Below, in pieces: positions 22,902 through 35,170 of a stretch of DNA of 64,000 nt (within the stretch, counting starts at the first letter, position 1; each line of letters opens with the position of its first letter). A program made the translations under genes and the position numbers. The notes under the pieces are model-generated. The model was not told the DNA's origin. It worked only from the letters and a program-made list of their open reading frames with translations, and did not search any database. Source of the stretch: Aulostomus chinensis (Eukaryota; Chordata; Actinopteri; Syngnathiformes; Aulostomidae); assembly GCA_037954235.1 (NCBI GenBank), contig JBBMOA010000019.1, positions 17,423,805 to 17,487,804 of the forward strand, read 5' to 3'.

Positions 22902-24599
22902 GCCCTCTGACACCCTGCGCTGTTCCCCATCCATCCTTCCATACCTTAATGAGGAAGCTCATTATGGACAAACAAGCCGATGCTCCTCTGAATAAGCAAC
23001 TAGAGCGTCTCTGCTGCTCAGCTGAGTGTGGAGCCACCGGCCGAATATTTTATTGATTCCAATGAGTCCAGCTGTAGATCTGTCTTGTGTACTCATGTCA
23101 TTAATATAGTGTGTGCAGAACAAAGCCTCCCGTGCCCTACGAGTTCATCAGGGTGCATTAATGCCTGGCAACATTTGTTTACTAGGTTTGCAGCTCCTGG
23201 CAAGATCTGTTTGTGCTGTTGTCCTCCGGTCCTGCGGTGCAGGTTCAGTGTTGCAGGACAAGCAGCTCAGTGTGTCATTGGGAATCATTTATTATAATAA
23301 ACAAGTGTGTACATACATATAGATATTTGTAGGCTGGTTGTTTTTCTAATCGTTGATTCATTTTAATTATTACATACTTTAGTTGTGATCTTGCCAAAGG
23401 TACACGAGCAACTAGCTTTACTCACTGACTCCATTCCTGATTTTTTTTTTAAACTATTTTCCTGTGAAGTGCTCACAGTTGGATGGCAAGATGTCGTCAT
23501 GTTTTGCAAGAAGAAAAAGCAAGTCAAAACTGGGGGTCCTGCTGCGAACATGACTCGGGGCGTTCTTTCCTAATCATTTGCGGGTGAGAAGGTGCCAAGT
23601 TGTTCCAAATGAGGGTCGTAAAGGGCCGAATTCCCCAGAGTTGAGGGGGTAGAGAGGCCTTGTGGTTTGGTACGCATGACCCCTCATGCAGTGGATACGA
23701 GTTTCTGTCTGTATGCTGGAGTTGAGGCTCAAACAAACGGACTTTTTTATTACATTGCAGTTGTGCTAGTTTATTAGCAACATCGTACTTACATTTGCGA
23801 AGGTTATTGCTTACACAGATTCCTCGTCAATCATGTTTTTATTTCTATAATATAGCTTTAATGTTCACATCAGGACATGCAGCCTTCCGTACCGAGTTTA
23901 TAGCCTCATGTAGATGAAATAGTGTGGGGGGCGGGGGGGGTAGGATACAGTGAAAACTCAATTATATGTTCTCTTTAAAATAGGGAAACTCTTCATTACC
24001 TGCTCTCCTAGACAAAGGGCCTTTCAAAAAGTACCAAACCTGGGAAAAATCCAAGAATCTCGGGGTGGAAAAAACATTCAGAAGGTTAAAGGAGCCTGCA
24101 GACTTGCAGGAATTTATCTTTTGTGGCACCCTCTACTCTTAACATGAGAACTGCCAACATTCCAGTACCCTCTAGGTCCAAAAATGGATTTTTGACATGC
24201 TAATGTGCTGTTTCATACTGGGACTAAACCATCAGATTCTCCCTCACTCGCGTCCTGGAACGTCCCCTGAAATTTTGGGGGTATTTATTTTTCTTCTTAT
24301 TAGCTTCTTGTAGCTCAGTCAGACGTGTCCAAGCAATGCCATTGTAGAGCTGCTTTTTGAATTTGATTCTCAAAATGATTATTTCATTTTAGGAAAAGAC
24401 AACAACTGAAATTGCAGGTTTCATTCTGAATGGGTTGCATTTGAAAAAGCCAAACTTGAAGAAGTCCTGTTTGAGGTTTTCACGTTCAAGTCTTATTTTG
24501 TGGCTTTTTAGTAAAAATACACACTCTTCCATGCAGCCTGAGTCCGAGTGTGTTTGTGCACCTTTTTGCAGCTGCATGAGTGTTGTTGCTGTATCATAC
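22900..24599. other. non-coding sequence, nothing recognised
   Basis: G-rich tract at 23925-23940 and T-run near 23441. Short frames only. No transposon family recognised. Confidence 0.45.
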
Positions 24600-24945
24600 A
24601 CGAGCTCCTCAGGCTGAGGTGTGCCAAAGCCGAGGTCTCGCTAGCTAATGAAGTTTCCCTCTCTAATGTAATTAATTACAGCACTTATCTGACCGGACAA
24701 AACCCAGCTCGATGGATTACATTAGGATGCAACATCTTGGCCCTGGATAGTCGACTGGGAAATGGATCATGATTATCTCACATTTAGAATAACACAGACG
24801 CATACGGGCCCATCACCTCATATCAGATCAATTAGCTGCTCGGCAGGAACATCATCAGAACCCTGTGGTCAGGGAGAGGAAAAACACCTGGGTGCAGGAG
24901 AGCTGCTCTAATTGGATCTTGTTTAAATTTATATGAGAACATAAG
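24600..24945. promoter_or_regulatory. candidate conserved non-coding element, homeodomain-motif rich
   Basis: About 345 bases of complex sequence with at least five ATTA/TAAT cores: CTAATGAAG at 24645, TAATGTAATTAATTAC at 24664-24679, GGATTACATTAGG near 24714, CAATTAGCTGC near 24829 and CTAATTGG near 24908. A TGATTATCTC segment lies near 24770. No frame is open across it and no repeat is present. This is one of the best enhancer candidates in the window by motif density; binding proteins and target are not inferable. Confidence 0.45.
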
Positions 24946-27900
24946 ATACAGTGTAGTTTATTGCCCAGCTTGGAGGTTTGTCTTCAACTGGAGGTGAAAG
25001 CCAACAACGTCATAATGGACATAGACCCACAGCACATAGATCACACAGTCTTGGTTTCAGGGACAATATCAGATATAACCAAGACGGATGTGTTCGTGTT
25101 TGTATTTCTAAGTCTTGGTGAAGGGTGGATTGAATGAGCTCTTGAGAAATGGATTTTTGTCAGAGTTGAAGTTAAGACTGACCTGTACAAGTCCGAAATA
25201 TCAAAACATGACTTCTTTTCCGCTGAAGGGACGTATCGGTTCCAGAAATGTCATGCTGGTTAACGGGGATTCCAACCCCAAAATGCAATACACAAGCAAA
25301 TTATGGTTCAATTTGCACATGAATCCCACTATTTTGGTTACACAAGAAAAATCAAATTAGATTGTGCATACAGATCAGATGGCGCTCCCTGACAAAGTGC
25401 CTGGTAGAATCTAGCGCTTGGGTAATTTACTTCCCAGTGTGAGTTTCTCTTTGTTTTGCTGTCATTGGCTGAGGAAGTTTTTCTTCTTCTTAATTTACAA
25501 AACAGTCCTGAAATTTAAACTGTCACTCAAAAACAGACCTTGGGTTTGCAGCACCCACCGTCTTTCCCAGGGAGTGGAGGTCACAGGGCCGAAGCTCACT
25601 TGTTAACAGAATAGCAGCTGCTGGTCCAGCCTGAGGGGAGGTTGTTGCTAGCTGCAGGCTAACCTGCAAAACTTGAGCTGAGGAGTTGACAAACTAAACC
25701 TGGACCATGGGCTTGGTCTGGAGGAGTTTTAACATTTATTCGCCATCAGATCGCCTCAACTGTGAACATACAGGTCAGTTTCTGGCTGAGGCTTGAAATC
25801 CTGATCTTTACTAGCGTTAAACTGCTGCTGTACTTTTTGAGTATTCAGTTGAGAGGAGAGAAGACATCAATTTTAGGAAAATCTGAATAACCAGGAGTTC
25901 CTGCCGGGTCCTAGAGGTCAGCCTGAGGAGTCTAGACAGCTTTTACATCATCTCAGCTTTGAATGAATGAATCAATCAATCATGCTCTTCACAGCCGTCC
26001 AGCAGTCAAATTAGCTCAGATTAAGCAGCATGTTTCTTCATGACTTCACCCTAGTTAGTCCTCTAATCCCCGCTTGTCCATCGAGAGCCTGTGGGCTAAA
26101 ATGTGATCTGTAGCTAAAACACTCTAATCTTACTCTACCCAATTAGCATGAATTGATACCTACTTGTGTTCACGTTTAGTTTGCATAACTGTAGTGTTTT
26201 GCGGCGCTGCATCGTCCCCTGACAGGTGCGTGTGTGTTGTTCTGTTGTTCAGGCTGTGTAACAGCCAGCAGCTCCACCATGTCAGCCTCTGAGTTGGGAT
26301 ATAGGGTGCTTTAATACTTCCAGCAGCATATGGCTGAGCAACCAACAGCAGCGTCTCTCCGTGGTAAACACAACCTGCCTGTGAAAACGCTATACCATCT
26401 TTTTTCTCTCTCTGCCCCCCCCCCCCCCCCCCCCCCCCCCAGGGAGAGGGAACGGGCGTCTTTATCTCCCACTAGCCGACACTCTCCATATTCCATCACC
26501 AAATTACTTCCTCTGTATATGTGATGGAGAAGTAAAAGAAAACGATAAGTCTAGAGGAATGAATATGGAATTTATATACTGTATAAATGGCAGTTTCAAG
26601 CTGAGGCCTCTGACAGACTGGAGAAATGAGTCTTTAGAGCCCTGTGAGAGCTGATAGGAGCAGATGGATTTGCACAGAGGAGAAAATAACAAGGATGTAG
26701 CTTAGACCTACTGTTTTCATCATCCATTAGTTTGTCACAGAGCTCGATATGTTGTCTGTTTGTTGTACACTGATGGGAAGAAGAAGAGTAAACAAAGTAT
26801 TCCCAGAGGCCCCCACATATGACCTTCACTTAGCGTCATCTAACTCTCACAGTACAAATATTACTCTCCTGTTTGCCTTAAAGGCCTCACGTAAAGGACT
26901 GGCATTGAGTTGGACTTCCCCATCCTCCATGATGTGAAGCTCTGATGTAGTTAAAGATTTTAGAAGTCACCGCCACATGGAGAGTTTTTGTTCCAAGGCT
27001 TTGAGTTTGGTTTTTGGACACGTTTCTATCCAACTTACCACACTAACACCACGCTGCTTAAAAACAATGCATTCTACAGTTCGATTAATAAACAGTAGTC
27101 TCGAGTTTCCCTGCTACGTTCTCCCCTCAGAGTGCTTCTTTTGGATTCGTGATTTGTTGCATTTTGAGGCTCAATGAAGTCATCCAAGCGCGTGTAAAAA
27201 GAAGCAGTCTTTTTCTTCACCTCATGCGTAGAAACACGCCTGACAGGCGTGTGTGTGACTAAGAGGATCGCGGTCCTATTTGTTTGCATTTTAGGTCCTT
27301 TGCTCTTTTTTTAGGGGGTTCATTCAGAATCTGTTGAGTTAATCGGCTTGACGTCATGACAACATAAATCTAGGTTAACTTCTATTTGAAGAACCCCTCC
27401 CAGACACATCTGGTTAGGAGGACTAATGAATTTTGACTCAGTTAGTATACAAACAAGCCGGTTTAGTAGGATACACATGGGTGGAATTTCTGTGTGGTAG
27501 ATGCAGGGGTGAAGGTAGGCCGGTGTGGTACTGTGTACAAGTACGCAGTGCTGTTCAAGGTACAAAGGAGTTGCACATGACATTGGCTGAACATGTCTGC
27601 TGATGTCATGTCATCTTGAACAAACACATGAACTCCTTATCACTGCTACTAGGTCAGTCGGAATGGCGTCTGAACCGTCCATGCTGTGATTTGATCGGTG
27701 CTTGATGGAGCCCAGCTGCCTTTCATGGCTGAACTGCTGGTTGATGTTCGTGCGAGCCTTAGCTAACTGGCGTTAGCTAACTGCTAATCCAGTGTTGTGT
27801 GGTTTTGCCAGGTGTACTTAGAAAGTTTCACTTTAACCATTAACATCAACCTTTTGCTAAGCACAAAGTCAAGTGTTTCTAATTTCTTTCTTCTCCATGC

Positions 27901-28069
27901 AGATATTTATAAAAGCACTGAAACTTTTGTTTGTTGTTTAGGATGCATTAAGACAACTAGTGTTGAACTAAATAAAGCAATGGAGGTTGTTTGAGTCGTA
28001 ACAACAAATGCATGCTAGACCTGAAGAGACCACAACCCGCAGCCAAACTTGAGAGTTTGAAAAAGTGAG
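24946..28069. other. non-coding sequence, nothing recognised except homopolymer
   Basis: Holds a 26-base poly-C (26415-26440), short AATG/AATC units near 25965-25980, and unique AT-rich DNA. The frame at 25115-25360 (81 codons) has no domain. Confidence 0.45.
26415..26440. repeat. poly-C homopolymer (26 C)
   Basis: The longest G/C homopolymer in the window, preceded by a TTTTTTCTCTCTCTG pyrimidine tract. On the minus strand it could form a G-quadruplex. Confidence 0.9.
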
Positions 28070-28480
28070 ACCTGGTCATTACCCAAAGCTCATGACCATA
28101 GGTGAGGGTTGGAATGTAGACTGACCGGTAAATCCAGAGCCTCGCCTTTTGGCTCAGCTCCCAATCCGCCTGTCAATCTCCCGCTCCATCCTACCCTCAC
28201 GAATGAACAAACCCCCGAGATACTTAAACTCCTCCACCTGAGGCAGGACTTCCCCCCCGACCACCCTTTTCCGGCTGAGGACCATGGGCTCAGACTTGGA
28301 GGTGCTGATTCTCATCCCAGCCGCTTCACATTCGTCTGTGAACTGGAAGTTGCCCTGAACCTCCTCTCTAGTACCCTGGCTTAGACTTTTCCAGGGAGGC
28401 TGAGGAATGTGATCCCCTGATAGTTGGAACACACCCTCTGGGGCTCTTTAAGAAAGGGGACAAGAAGGTGTCTATTTCCT
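28070..28480 (-). mobile_element. RTE-like LINE fragment with internal deletions
   Basis: Minus-strand translation gives three blocks of one reverse transcriptase in order. First (about 28375-28480) is an N-terminal RT segment with RVCSNY.GITFLSLPGKV and, after an in-frame stop, ARVLERR. Second (about 28155-28350) is the thumb: ECEAAGMRISTSKSE, LSRKR, EEFKYLGGLF, EGRMEREIDRRIG. Third (about 28074-28150, another frame) is KARLWIYRSVYIPTLTYGHELW. The palm with the catalytic (F/Y)ADD box is absent between blocks one and two, and a helical segment is absent between two and three. It is a dead copy. The RTE clade is inferred from the CEAAGM..S.SKSE and EEFKYLG motifs; same family as 20.9-21.5 kb. 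Confidence 0.82.
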
Positions 28481-30192
28481 CTTTTTTTTCTTAAGAAATG
28501 GATAGAAGCTAGTCTGATCAATCCCAGGTTCCTTTGATACTTCTTAAAAACAACTCTCTGAGATCAGAACTGACATGTTTGCACAGAATGTCAAGTTGCA
28601 TGTTTTTTGTTGTGGCTGCTATTAAGGAGATGGCACAGAGCATCATGTAAAACTACTTTTCTGCTGTAAACCATCTTTCATATTCACTCATACTCCAAAA
28701 CTCAGCTCGTGTCCCCCCCCCAGGCAAATAGGATGCGGAACAGCTGCCTTGTTGTAATTCCTTGATTCTGCTGCCATCTGTCCAAGCTGATGCTTGCTTG
28801 TCTCTTTCTCTCTCTCACACACGCACACACACACTGGGGTGGAAGGTGTAGCCTGCTGTTGTGGGTGCTGCTGCCACCCACTCACTCACATACCTGACAT
28901 GAGCTCGACAGATTCCAGCTCAGGCGTGAGGTCACCGCAGGGATCAGCAGAGGGAAAAGGGCTTCAACATCCGTTACGACCAGAGAGTCATGACATCACC
29001 AGGCTCCTGAACTGGTGTATTTTCTGTTTTTACACTTTGACGGCTTGATTCTGCTGCTGGAGACCAGGCTGCGTTGACCCTGATAGCATCACGCCAGAAT
29101 ACACTTTGACTCTTTAAAACTCCTGCCATAAATTATATTTAGGTTTGGCGATGCGGTTGAAATTTCTCTACTTCGCTGTTTAGTGTGATGATGTGGAAAA
29201 TAGAGTATCAGATCAAGTCAACAGAAAATACTCCTCAAAAAAAGATATGAAAGGCCAAATAATCTTGTTTTTTTTGTTTTGTTTTTTGTTTTTAGAATTG
29301 GAACTGCTCATTTAAAAACAGAATTGTTTATCCCTGTAACACAAACTACTGCTATCATCACAGTGAGATAAAGCGCCAAGGCTAACAAACACCACCCTGA
29401 AATAGCTTTTTTTGTACATACAAGCAGCCAACAGAACGCTGGGCCTCTCAGCTGTTTGAGATGTATAAACTCTCAATATTGATGTTGATGGAAAATTTTA
29501 ATCCTGCTGCTCAGATGTTTCTTTTTTACAAGTTACTAATAAGAAGTAGGAAGCTACAACTGGCAGTGTAGCCGTGTCGTGTCACCCAGCTCTGGTTTGT
29601 CCTGTTGTCATGGCAGAAAGTAGCTGTTCCTGCTGCTTGATCCTTGGTGGACTGTAATTCTTTCAATTACAATGCTTGTCTATTTTGCATTTCTTCTAAA
29701 TCCTGAATGCAAAACAAAGATTCCTCCTCCGCCGCTACAGTTTTTCCTGCTTTGAATCCATCCTGGACTGCAGGTGTCGTCGCCACTTAAAACTTTTCCC
29801 TCTGGAAAATCGAAGGCTCCTCTTTTGCTGAGCTCTACTTTTACAACCCAGACCTTCGTCCTTCATCCTCTTCACAGCCTGAGCAATGTCACCTCAGTCC
29901 CTCTGCTACTGCACGACCTACAGCTCTTGTGTCTCTGTGCGTGTATGGCGAGGTGTTATGGAAGCATGCTGTTTCGGTCTTGCTTCATTTAAGCTCTTAG
30001 ACGCTGCTCTCCTCTCACCTCCCAGATTGCTCCGGTGTTGACACATTCGTGGGACATGACTCTCCAAGGCTCGAGGGAATTACGCTTTCACCATACTTTC
30101 CCACTGCTGCATATACCAACAAACTTCCAGCATCTATAAGTTCCCTTCATTCTCCCCCAATTAAAGTCAATTACCTCCCTTGGAAACCCACT

Positions 30193-30200
<8 letters not shown>
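28481..30200. other. non-coding sequence, nothing recognised
   Basis: Short C-run at 28711-28719, short CA run near 28817-28833, T-runs near 29268-29292. No exon or transposon call. Confidence 0.45.

Positions 30201-30279
<79 letters not shown>
30201..30279. repeat. (GT)n microsatellite
   Basis: Uninterrupted GT array of about 39 units, among the longest perfect arrays here. Confidence 0.99.
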
Positions 30280-30280
<1 letters not shown>

Positions 30281-30450
30281 TTCCTCTGCAGCTCCTCAGC
30301 ATGTGAGAGTCAATCTGAGATGATGTTTGATAATGCTCTGATTAATATTGCATGGTTCATCTCACTTGACTATTAATGGATTCCTGCACGCCTGTATGGG
30401 ATCTCAGTGGCTTATCTCTCTGACTGTTCTTCTTGTTACACTGCTCCCAA

Positions 30451-30512
30451 GTGTGTTTGTGTGTGTGTGTGTACAGACACACTCAGAGCCCACACACACA
30501 CACACACACACA
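30451..30512. repeat. inverted pair of (GT)n and (CA)n arrays
   Basis: A GT-rich arm (30451-30472) is followed after 17-18 bases by a CA arm (about 30490-30512). The arms are reverse complements, so single strands can fold into a roughly 20-pair hairpin. Confidence 0.9.
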
Positions 30513-32809
30513 GCAGATAAGGACCCATTTTCTGGCCCTGTGTGAGTGGCAGTGAAGAGACAGTAGACGGCTCTAAGAAAGCGACTGTCCGGCCGCTTCT
30601 TTCTTATCAAGAGGCAGCTTGATAAACTACACACAGCGCTTCAGGTATCAGGGTCTTTTCATACATGAATTTCTCTGGCTGAATGTGAAATTAACATGCT
30701 TTCGATGCCCAAAGCCATTTTTTGGATTCTCCAACTGCAGCTAGGGAGAAAAGCTTCTGCCAGTGTGTAGGGGAACACTCAACCAGACTTGCACAATGTA
30801 GCGGTTTTTTATTTTTGCTGCAAGACAAACTCGTTTAGCACTAAATATTTAAAGTGGCATTAAATCCATATGTGATTGTTTGGCATTTAATTGAATCTAC
30901 AGTTTAGCACTTTTACTTGTCAATTAATGTCTTTTACAGACAGATGCACGATATTGGTGCAAGATGCCCAATGTGCTTATATTTATACAAATGATTCAGC
31001 TGATTATCCGAATAAAAAAATGAATGTTTAGTTGATATTGCAAATACATGAAAATTAATTCAAAATACAATTCCAACTGAGTGCACACTAAACATTGACC
31101 AGCTCTCAACACTCATGCCAACAACCACAGCAGTACATGGGACGTTATTGTTGTTACCTTGTCAGGCATAATTTCAGATCAGCTGCCAACAGAAATAATC
31201 AGTAGTGATTTTGCCTTTAAAATAAAAGCAGCAAAGCTTCATAATTTATTTTTATAAATGTCTAGAAATGTTAGCAGGCCAAACAGTCTAAATTCTTACA
31301 TTGAGACGAGGCTTTTCATGTGGTTGTGACGCTCAAGACGATTTATCCTCCGTTTGATTATCACAACGGTATCGACTGAGCTTCTGATGTGAGCATTGAA
31401 AGTTCTGCACTTCAGCATGACAGCTTCTTAAACAATTTCATGTCAGCAATCTTACATTTCAAGTTTTAAAAAAGACAGTATGCTCAGACCAAACAGCTTG
31501 GCCTCACTTTACCTGCATTTGCAACGACACCTGCATCAGTTCTAATGACAGCAGTTGAGGTTGGGAGAAACTGCTGTTCCCCCGCGGACAGTTGTGTCTT
31601 GATTACGCGCTCTGTTCTGATGCGACGGCCGCATCTTTGTTTAATGCCGAGCCAGCAGTCTGCACAAGAGCGCATCAGTCCTGAGGGAATGGCTCAGTCT
31701 TGACACGGCCTGTGGAGCAGCTGGGGACCAGCGAGGGACGGAGAGAAGCAGTGAGAGAAGCAGTCAGATAGACAGAACCATGAGATGGACACGGGCCAGA
31801 CAGCCCTCACGGCTGTTTGGATTCCCTGCCACTCACACAGATGCTGGAAACCACTGACCCACACATCAGGTGGCTTCATCAGCTTTCAGAGGTTTCATAG
31901 TGACACTTGAAATACTGCTTATGTTCTTTATAAAACTGAAAAAATAACATAATTCCTAGCTTGTCTCTCTTTATTCAGTCTTCTTGGGTTTATTACCTTT
32001 TTTATTTATTTTTTTTAATAAATAAACGATCTCCCGAGCTGGGGTTATATTTCATCAAAAAGTTTGCAAAGAGATGCAGTTGAGTGGGCAAAAGAATTGC
32101 AAAATTTATAAATCCAATTCTAGTTTATGTTCTGTCAAACAAAATAAAATCCAATATTTTTCTAACGGATTCAATTCACCTCTTCCTCCCAGTCTGAAAT
32201 GGAGCATCTCCCTGAGTGATGGGTTTTGCTTGAACTCCATCTGCTCCAGCAGTGAGATCCCGTCCTCTCCCACTGAGGAGGCGCTTCTCCCTACATGCTC
32301 TGGGATAAATTGCTTCTGAAATCATTTCTTCCTCCTCTGTAGGAGCTCATAAATGCAGCACGCGGGTCATCTGACTCTCTCTGCTCGGTCTTCTCTGCCC
32401 CATTGGTGGTTGGTATTTTGACACGGACTGACTTTAATGAAGGAACCTGGCCACACCTTCTGAATTGATTTCTCTACACAAGTTAAAAGCCACTGAATTT
32501 AAACTTGTCATGGACAGCAACATTTCATAGATCTTGTGTATCCATTTTTTTATTGTACAAACAGTGAGTGCAGCTGCCACCAGCCTCCTCTTCTGACGTG
32601 TTTTATTCCTCTATTGCACAACTGCAGTTCCATCAGCAAAAACAAAGCCTCTGTGTTTCCATTGCATCACGACAAGAATCTCCACATGAGAATAAATCCA
32701 GTCATGGAGTATTTTCCTTCTTTTGTCTCCTCCTCTCTGCAAACTGTTTGATCAGTTTGATTTGTTCAAACAGAGGAGGTCTCTCTGTGTTTTCCGGGTA
32801 AACTCTCCA
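30513..32809. other. non-coding sequence; possible hAT-like repeat near 30.94-31.0 kb
   Basis: The phrase GATGCACGATATTGG at about 30944-30958, followed by AGCTGATTATCCG, resembles a dispersed hAT-derived repeat known in fish genomes, but termini and target duplications were not found, so it is not called separately. The remainder is unique AT-rich DNA; T/A run near 32000-32025. Confidence 0.35.
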
Positions 32810-33010
32810 CTCCACAGGTGGCACATCTCAGTGTACTTTTCATTTATTTTTAATGGCTGGATGCTTCAGGCTGTAGACTGGTGAGCCCTCCTCCTCTATC
32901 ACATGGCTGGTCTTCCTCTGGGGGGCTACCCTGGTGGCAAGGGTAAATGGCTGCTAGTTGAGGTCGGCCTTTCATTAAACATGGCCTCCTGACTGCTAAA
33001 GCTGCTCTGA
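32810..33010. promoter_or_regulatory. weak candidate conserved non-coding element
   Basis: Complex sequence with TTTTTAATGGCTGG near 32848, two GGCTGGT/GGCTAC segments and TTTCATTAAACATGG near 32970. Texture suggests conservation but motif evidence is thin. Confidence 0.22.
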
Positions 33011-34177
33011 CGGCACAGTGTCTCCAGTGAGTTGTGTGTCTCTGCAGCAGCAGCAGTGGAGAGAGGTGGCTGCTATTCGTGGCTAAGGATAGGCTTCAGA
33101 TTAAGGCAACATTCTTCATCCCGATCAGACAACAGAACCCCTCTCTCCTACTTTCTCCACTCACTGCTCAGGCCTGCAGGAGAGGAGCAGCAGAACCACA
33201 GAAGCGCGTCTCGTATTTACGACACAAACTGTAATATGATGAAATGGACTGATTTGCACATTTCATATCAGCACGAGCTCAAAGTGTTTGAAGTCACACA
33301 TGATGAGACACATGATACAAGACAGAAAGGTTGCACACTAAAATGGAATCAAGTCAACGGTGTTGTTATTGGTAAAAGGGAATAATATTAACAATCCCAT
33401 CATGAAGCGTTATCTGTAAAACCGTCATTCAAAACCTTGCTCAAAGCTTGTTTAAAGACACACACACACACACACACACACCATAGTTCATGAAGAACAG
33501 AGTTCCAGTGAGTCAGACTGTTGTGACTGAATGCACCATGAGCTGATTTGACTCCTGGAATGAGGATGGGAAGGTGTTTGATTCTGTTGCTGCTGTTGGC
33601 CCGAGGAAGAGTAGGAGGAAGAGTAGGAGGAAGAGTAGGAGGTGTGTCACACTGGGAAATCCATTCATAGAGTTGATCGTCCAGAATCAGTGAGTCAGAA
33701 GCAACGCCTCTCTCCAGTGAGGTGGACATCAACTGATTTTCATCAAACAAACCTGCTGTGAGAGGAGCCTGCAGGGACCATCTACAGGCCTTTCTCACCG
33801 ATGGAACCACTTCAGTTCTGTTACCAAACCAGATCAAATATATACTTTCTTGTGATATCTTTGTTGTGACACCGTCTCAACCGGAGTGGTGATTAGTAAC
33901 GTGGCATCCAGTGGTGTATTTTTGTTTGTTTGTTTGGGTTTCCTGTGTTCTGAGCTCATGTATCTCGTCTGTTTAGCTCCGCTAAGCGTCTTACCTGCAC
34001 CAGTTCAGTGGGGAAAAAGGCTCAAATACAGCGGCACAAAAAAAAATATCCTTGAAAATCATTCACCAACTTCTGCCCTGTTAAGAAATAGTCACGCCAA
34101 AATTCTGAAAAACCCCAGAAAAGCAGTTTTATCAGATGGATCCCATCCATCAGCAGCACCAGACTGGTATGTTTAAA

Positions 34178-34180
<3 letters not shown>
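33011..34180. other. non-coding sequence with small tandem repeats
   Basis: Includes a 12-base unit (GGAAGAGTAGGA) repeated three times at 33604-33641 and a (CA)12 array at 33458-33481. A 145-codon minus-strand frame (33400-33837) runs through both and has no domain, so it is not called. A frame at 33032-33385 is likewise unsupported. Confidence 0.45.
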
Positions 34181-34247
<67 letters not shown>

Positions 34248-34260
34248 ATATATATATATA
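34181..34260. repeat. (CA)n-(TA)n compound microsatellite
   Basis: About 32 CA units pass directly into a GTATATATATATA tract. Confidence 0.98.
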
Positions 34261-34835
34261 AAAACAGTCATGATGTGTTTGTTTGTTTAGTTACTTCTCA
34301 TACGATACTGAACAAAGTATCTTAGCACAGTGAGCAGCACTGGAAGTGCAGTGGAAACAGATGTCCTCCAACAGCTGATTCAAGCTGGGGTATCGTGTCA
34401 TGGAAAACAGCTTAGATTCCTGTTTGCGTGTGGTATGACACGAAGAACACAGCACGGCAGGCAAATGACCTTAAGTCAGTGAATGAAACAACAGCTTCCT
34501 GTCCTGATGAGCTGGTCGGAGGCTGGTGTGTGATAGACTGGCACAGAAGTCCGTTGTAGATCCAGTAAGGAGTCCCAGTGAGACAGCAACTGGTACAGCT
34601 GGAAATTGACGGTATATGGAGTCGATACATCTCATACACACACACACATACACACACACACATACATAAAGGTGCCTCTATCTGCTGTTTTCTCTGGGAA
34701 CATAAAGATGTCATGCACACATGGTTGCATGTGTACACAAATGTTTTTATCATCGCTCACTCACATACATGAACGTGAAGTCGCTCTCACTGGCACACAG
34801 AGGGAAGCGAGGACCTCTCCCAGCTGTTACACACT

Positions 34836-34838
<3 letters not shown>
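34261..34838. other. non-coding sequence with short CA array
   Basis: Interrupted CA array at 34636-34662. The open frames around it are its translation. Confidence 0.45.

Positions 34839-34888
<50 letters not shown>
34839..34888. repeat. (GT)n microsatellite
   Basis: About 24 GT units. It explains the Val-Cys and His-Thr rich frames of up to 173 codons on both strands. Confidence 0.98.
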
Positions 34889-34890
<2 letters not shown>

Positions 34891-35127
34891 AGTCAGGGGC
34901 ACCCAATGCATTGCTGTGTGAAGTTGGACTGGAGACAGTTTCTGCTCTGTCCTCAGCCCTGCTGCGTGCTCCCTGCCTGCCTCAAAATAAGCCTTTTCCA
35001 CAGGAAGAGGCCGGGCTTTATGAGCACACTGCTGAGTGCTTGGACCTGCCAATTAGGTCGGGCCTCTCCAAACTCTCTGCTCCACAGAACCACTTACTAC
35101 ACTCTTAGGATTCACAGCAAGTCCTAA

Positions 35128-35170
35128 CCCCCCCCCCCCCCCCCCCCCAAACACACACACACACACACAG
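35128..35170. repeat. poly-C (21) followed by (CA)n
   Basis: Twenty-one C, then AA and about ten AC units. Confidence 0.95.

Noticed and set aside
28154..28432. Host gene from the 92-codon minus-strand frame
   Set aside because: The motifs are those of a retrotransposon reverse transcriptase, with neighbouring blocks in other frames and an in-frame stop.
34606..35127. Open frames of up to 173 codons rich in Val-Cys or His-Thr, here and at most CA/GT arrays
   Set aside because: They are translations of dinucleotide repeats, which lack stop codons in several frames. No sequence outside the arrays looks coding.
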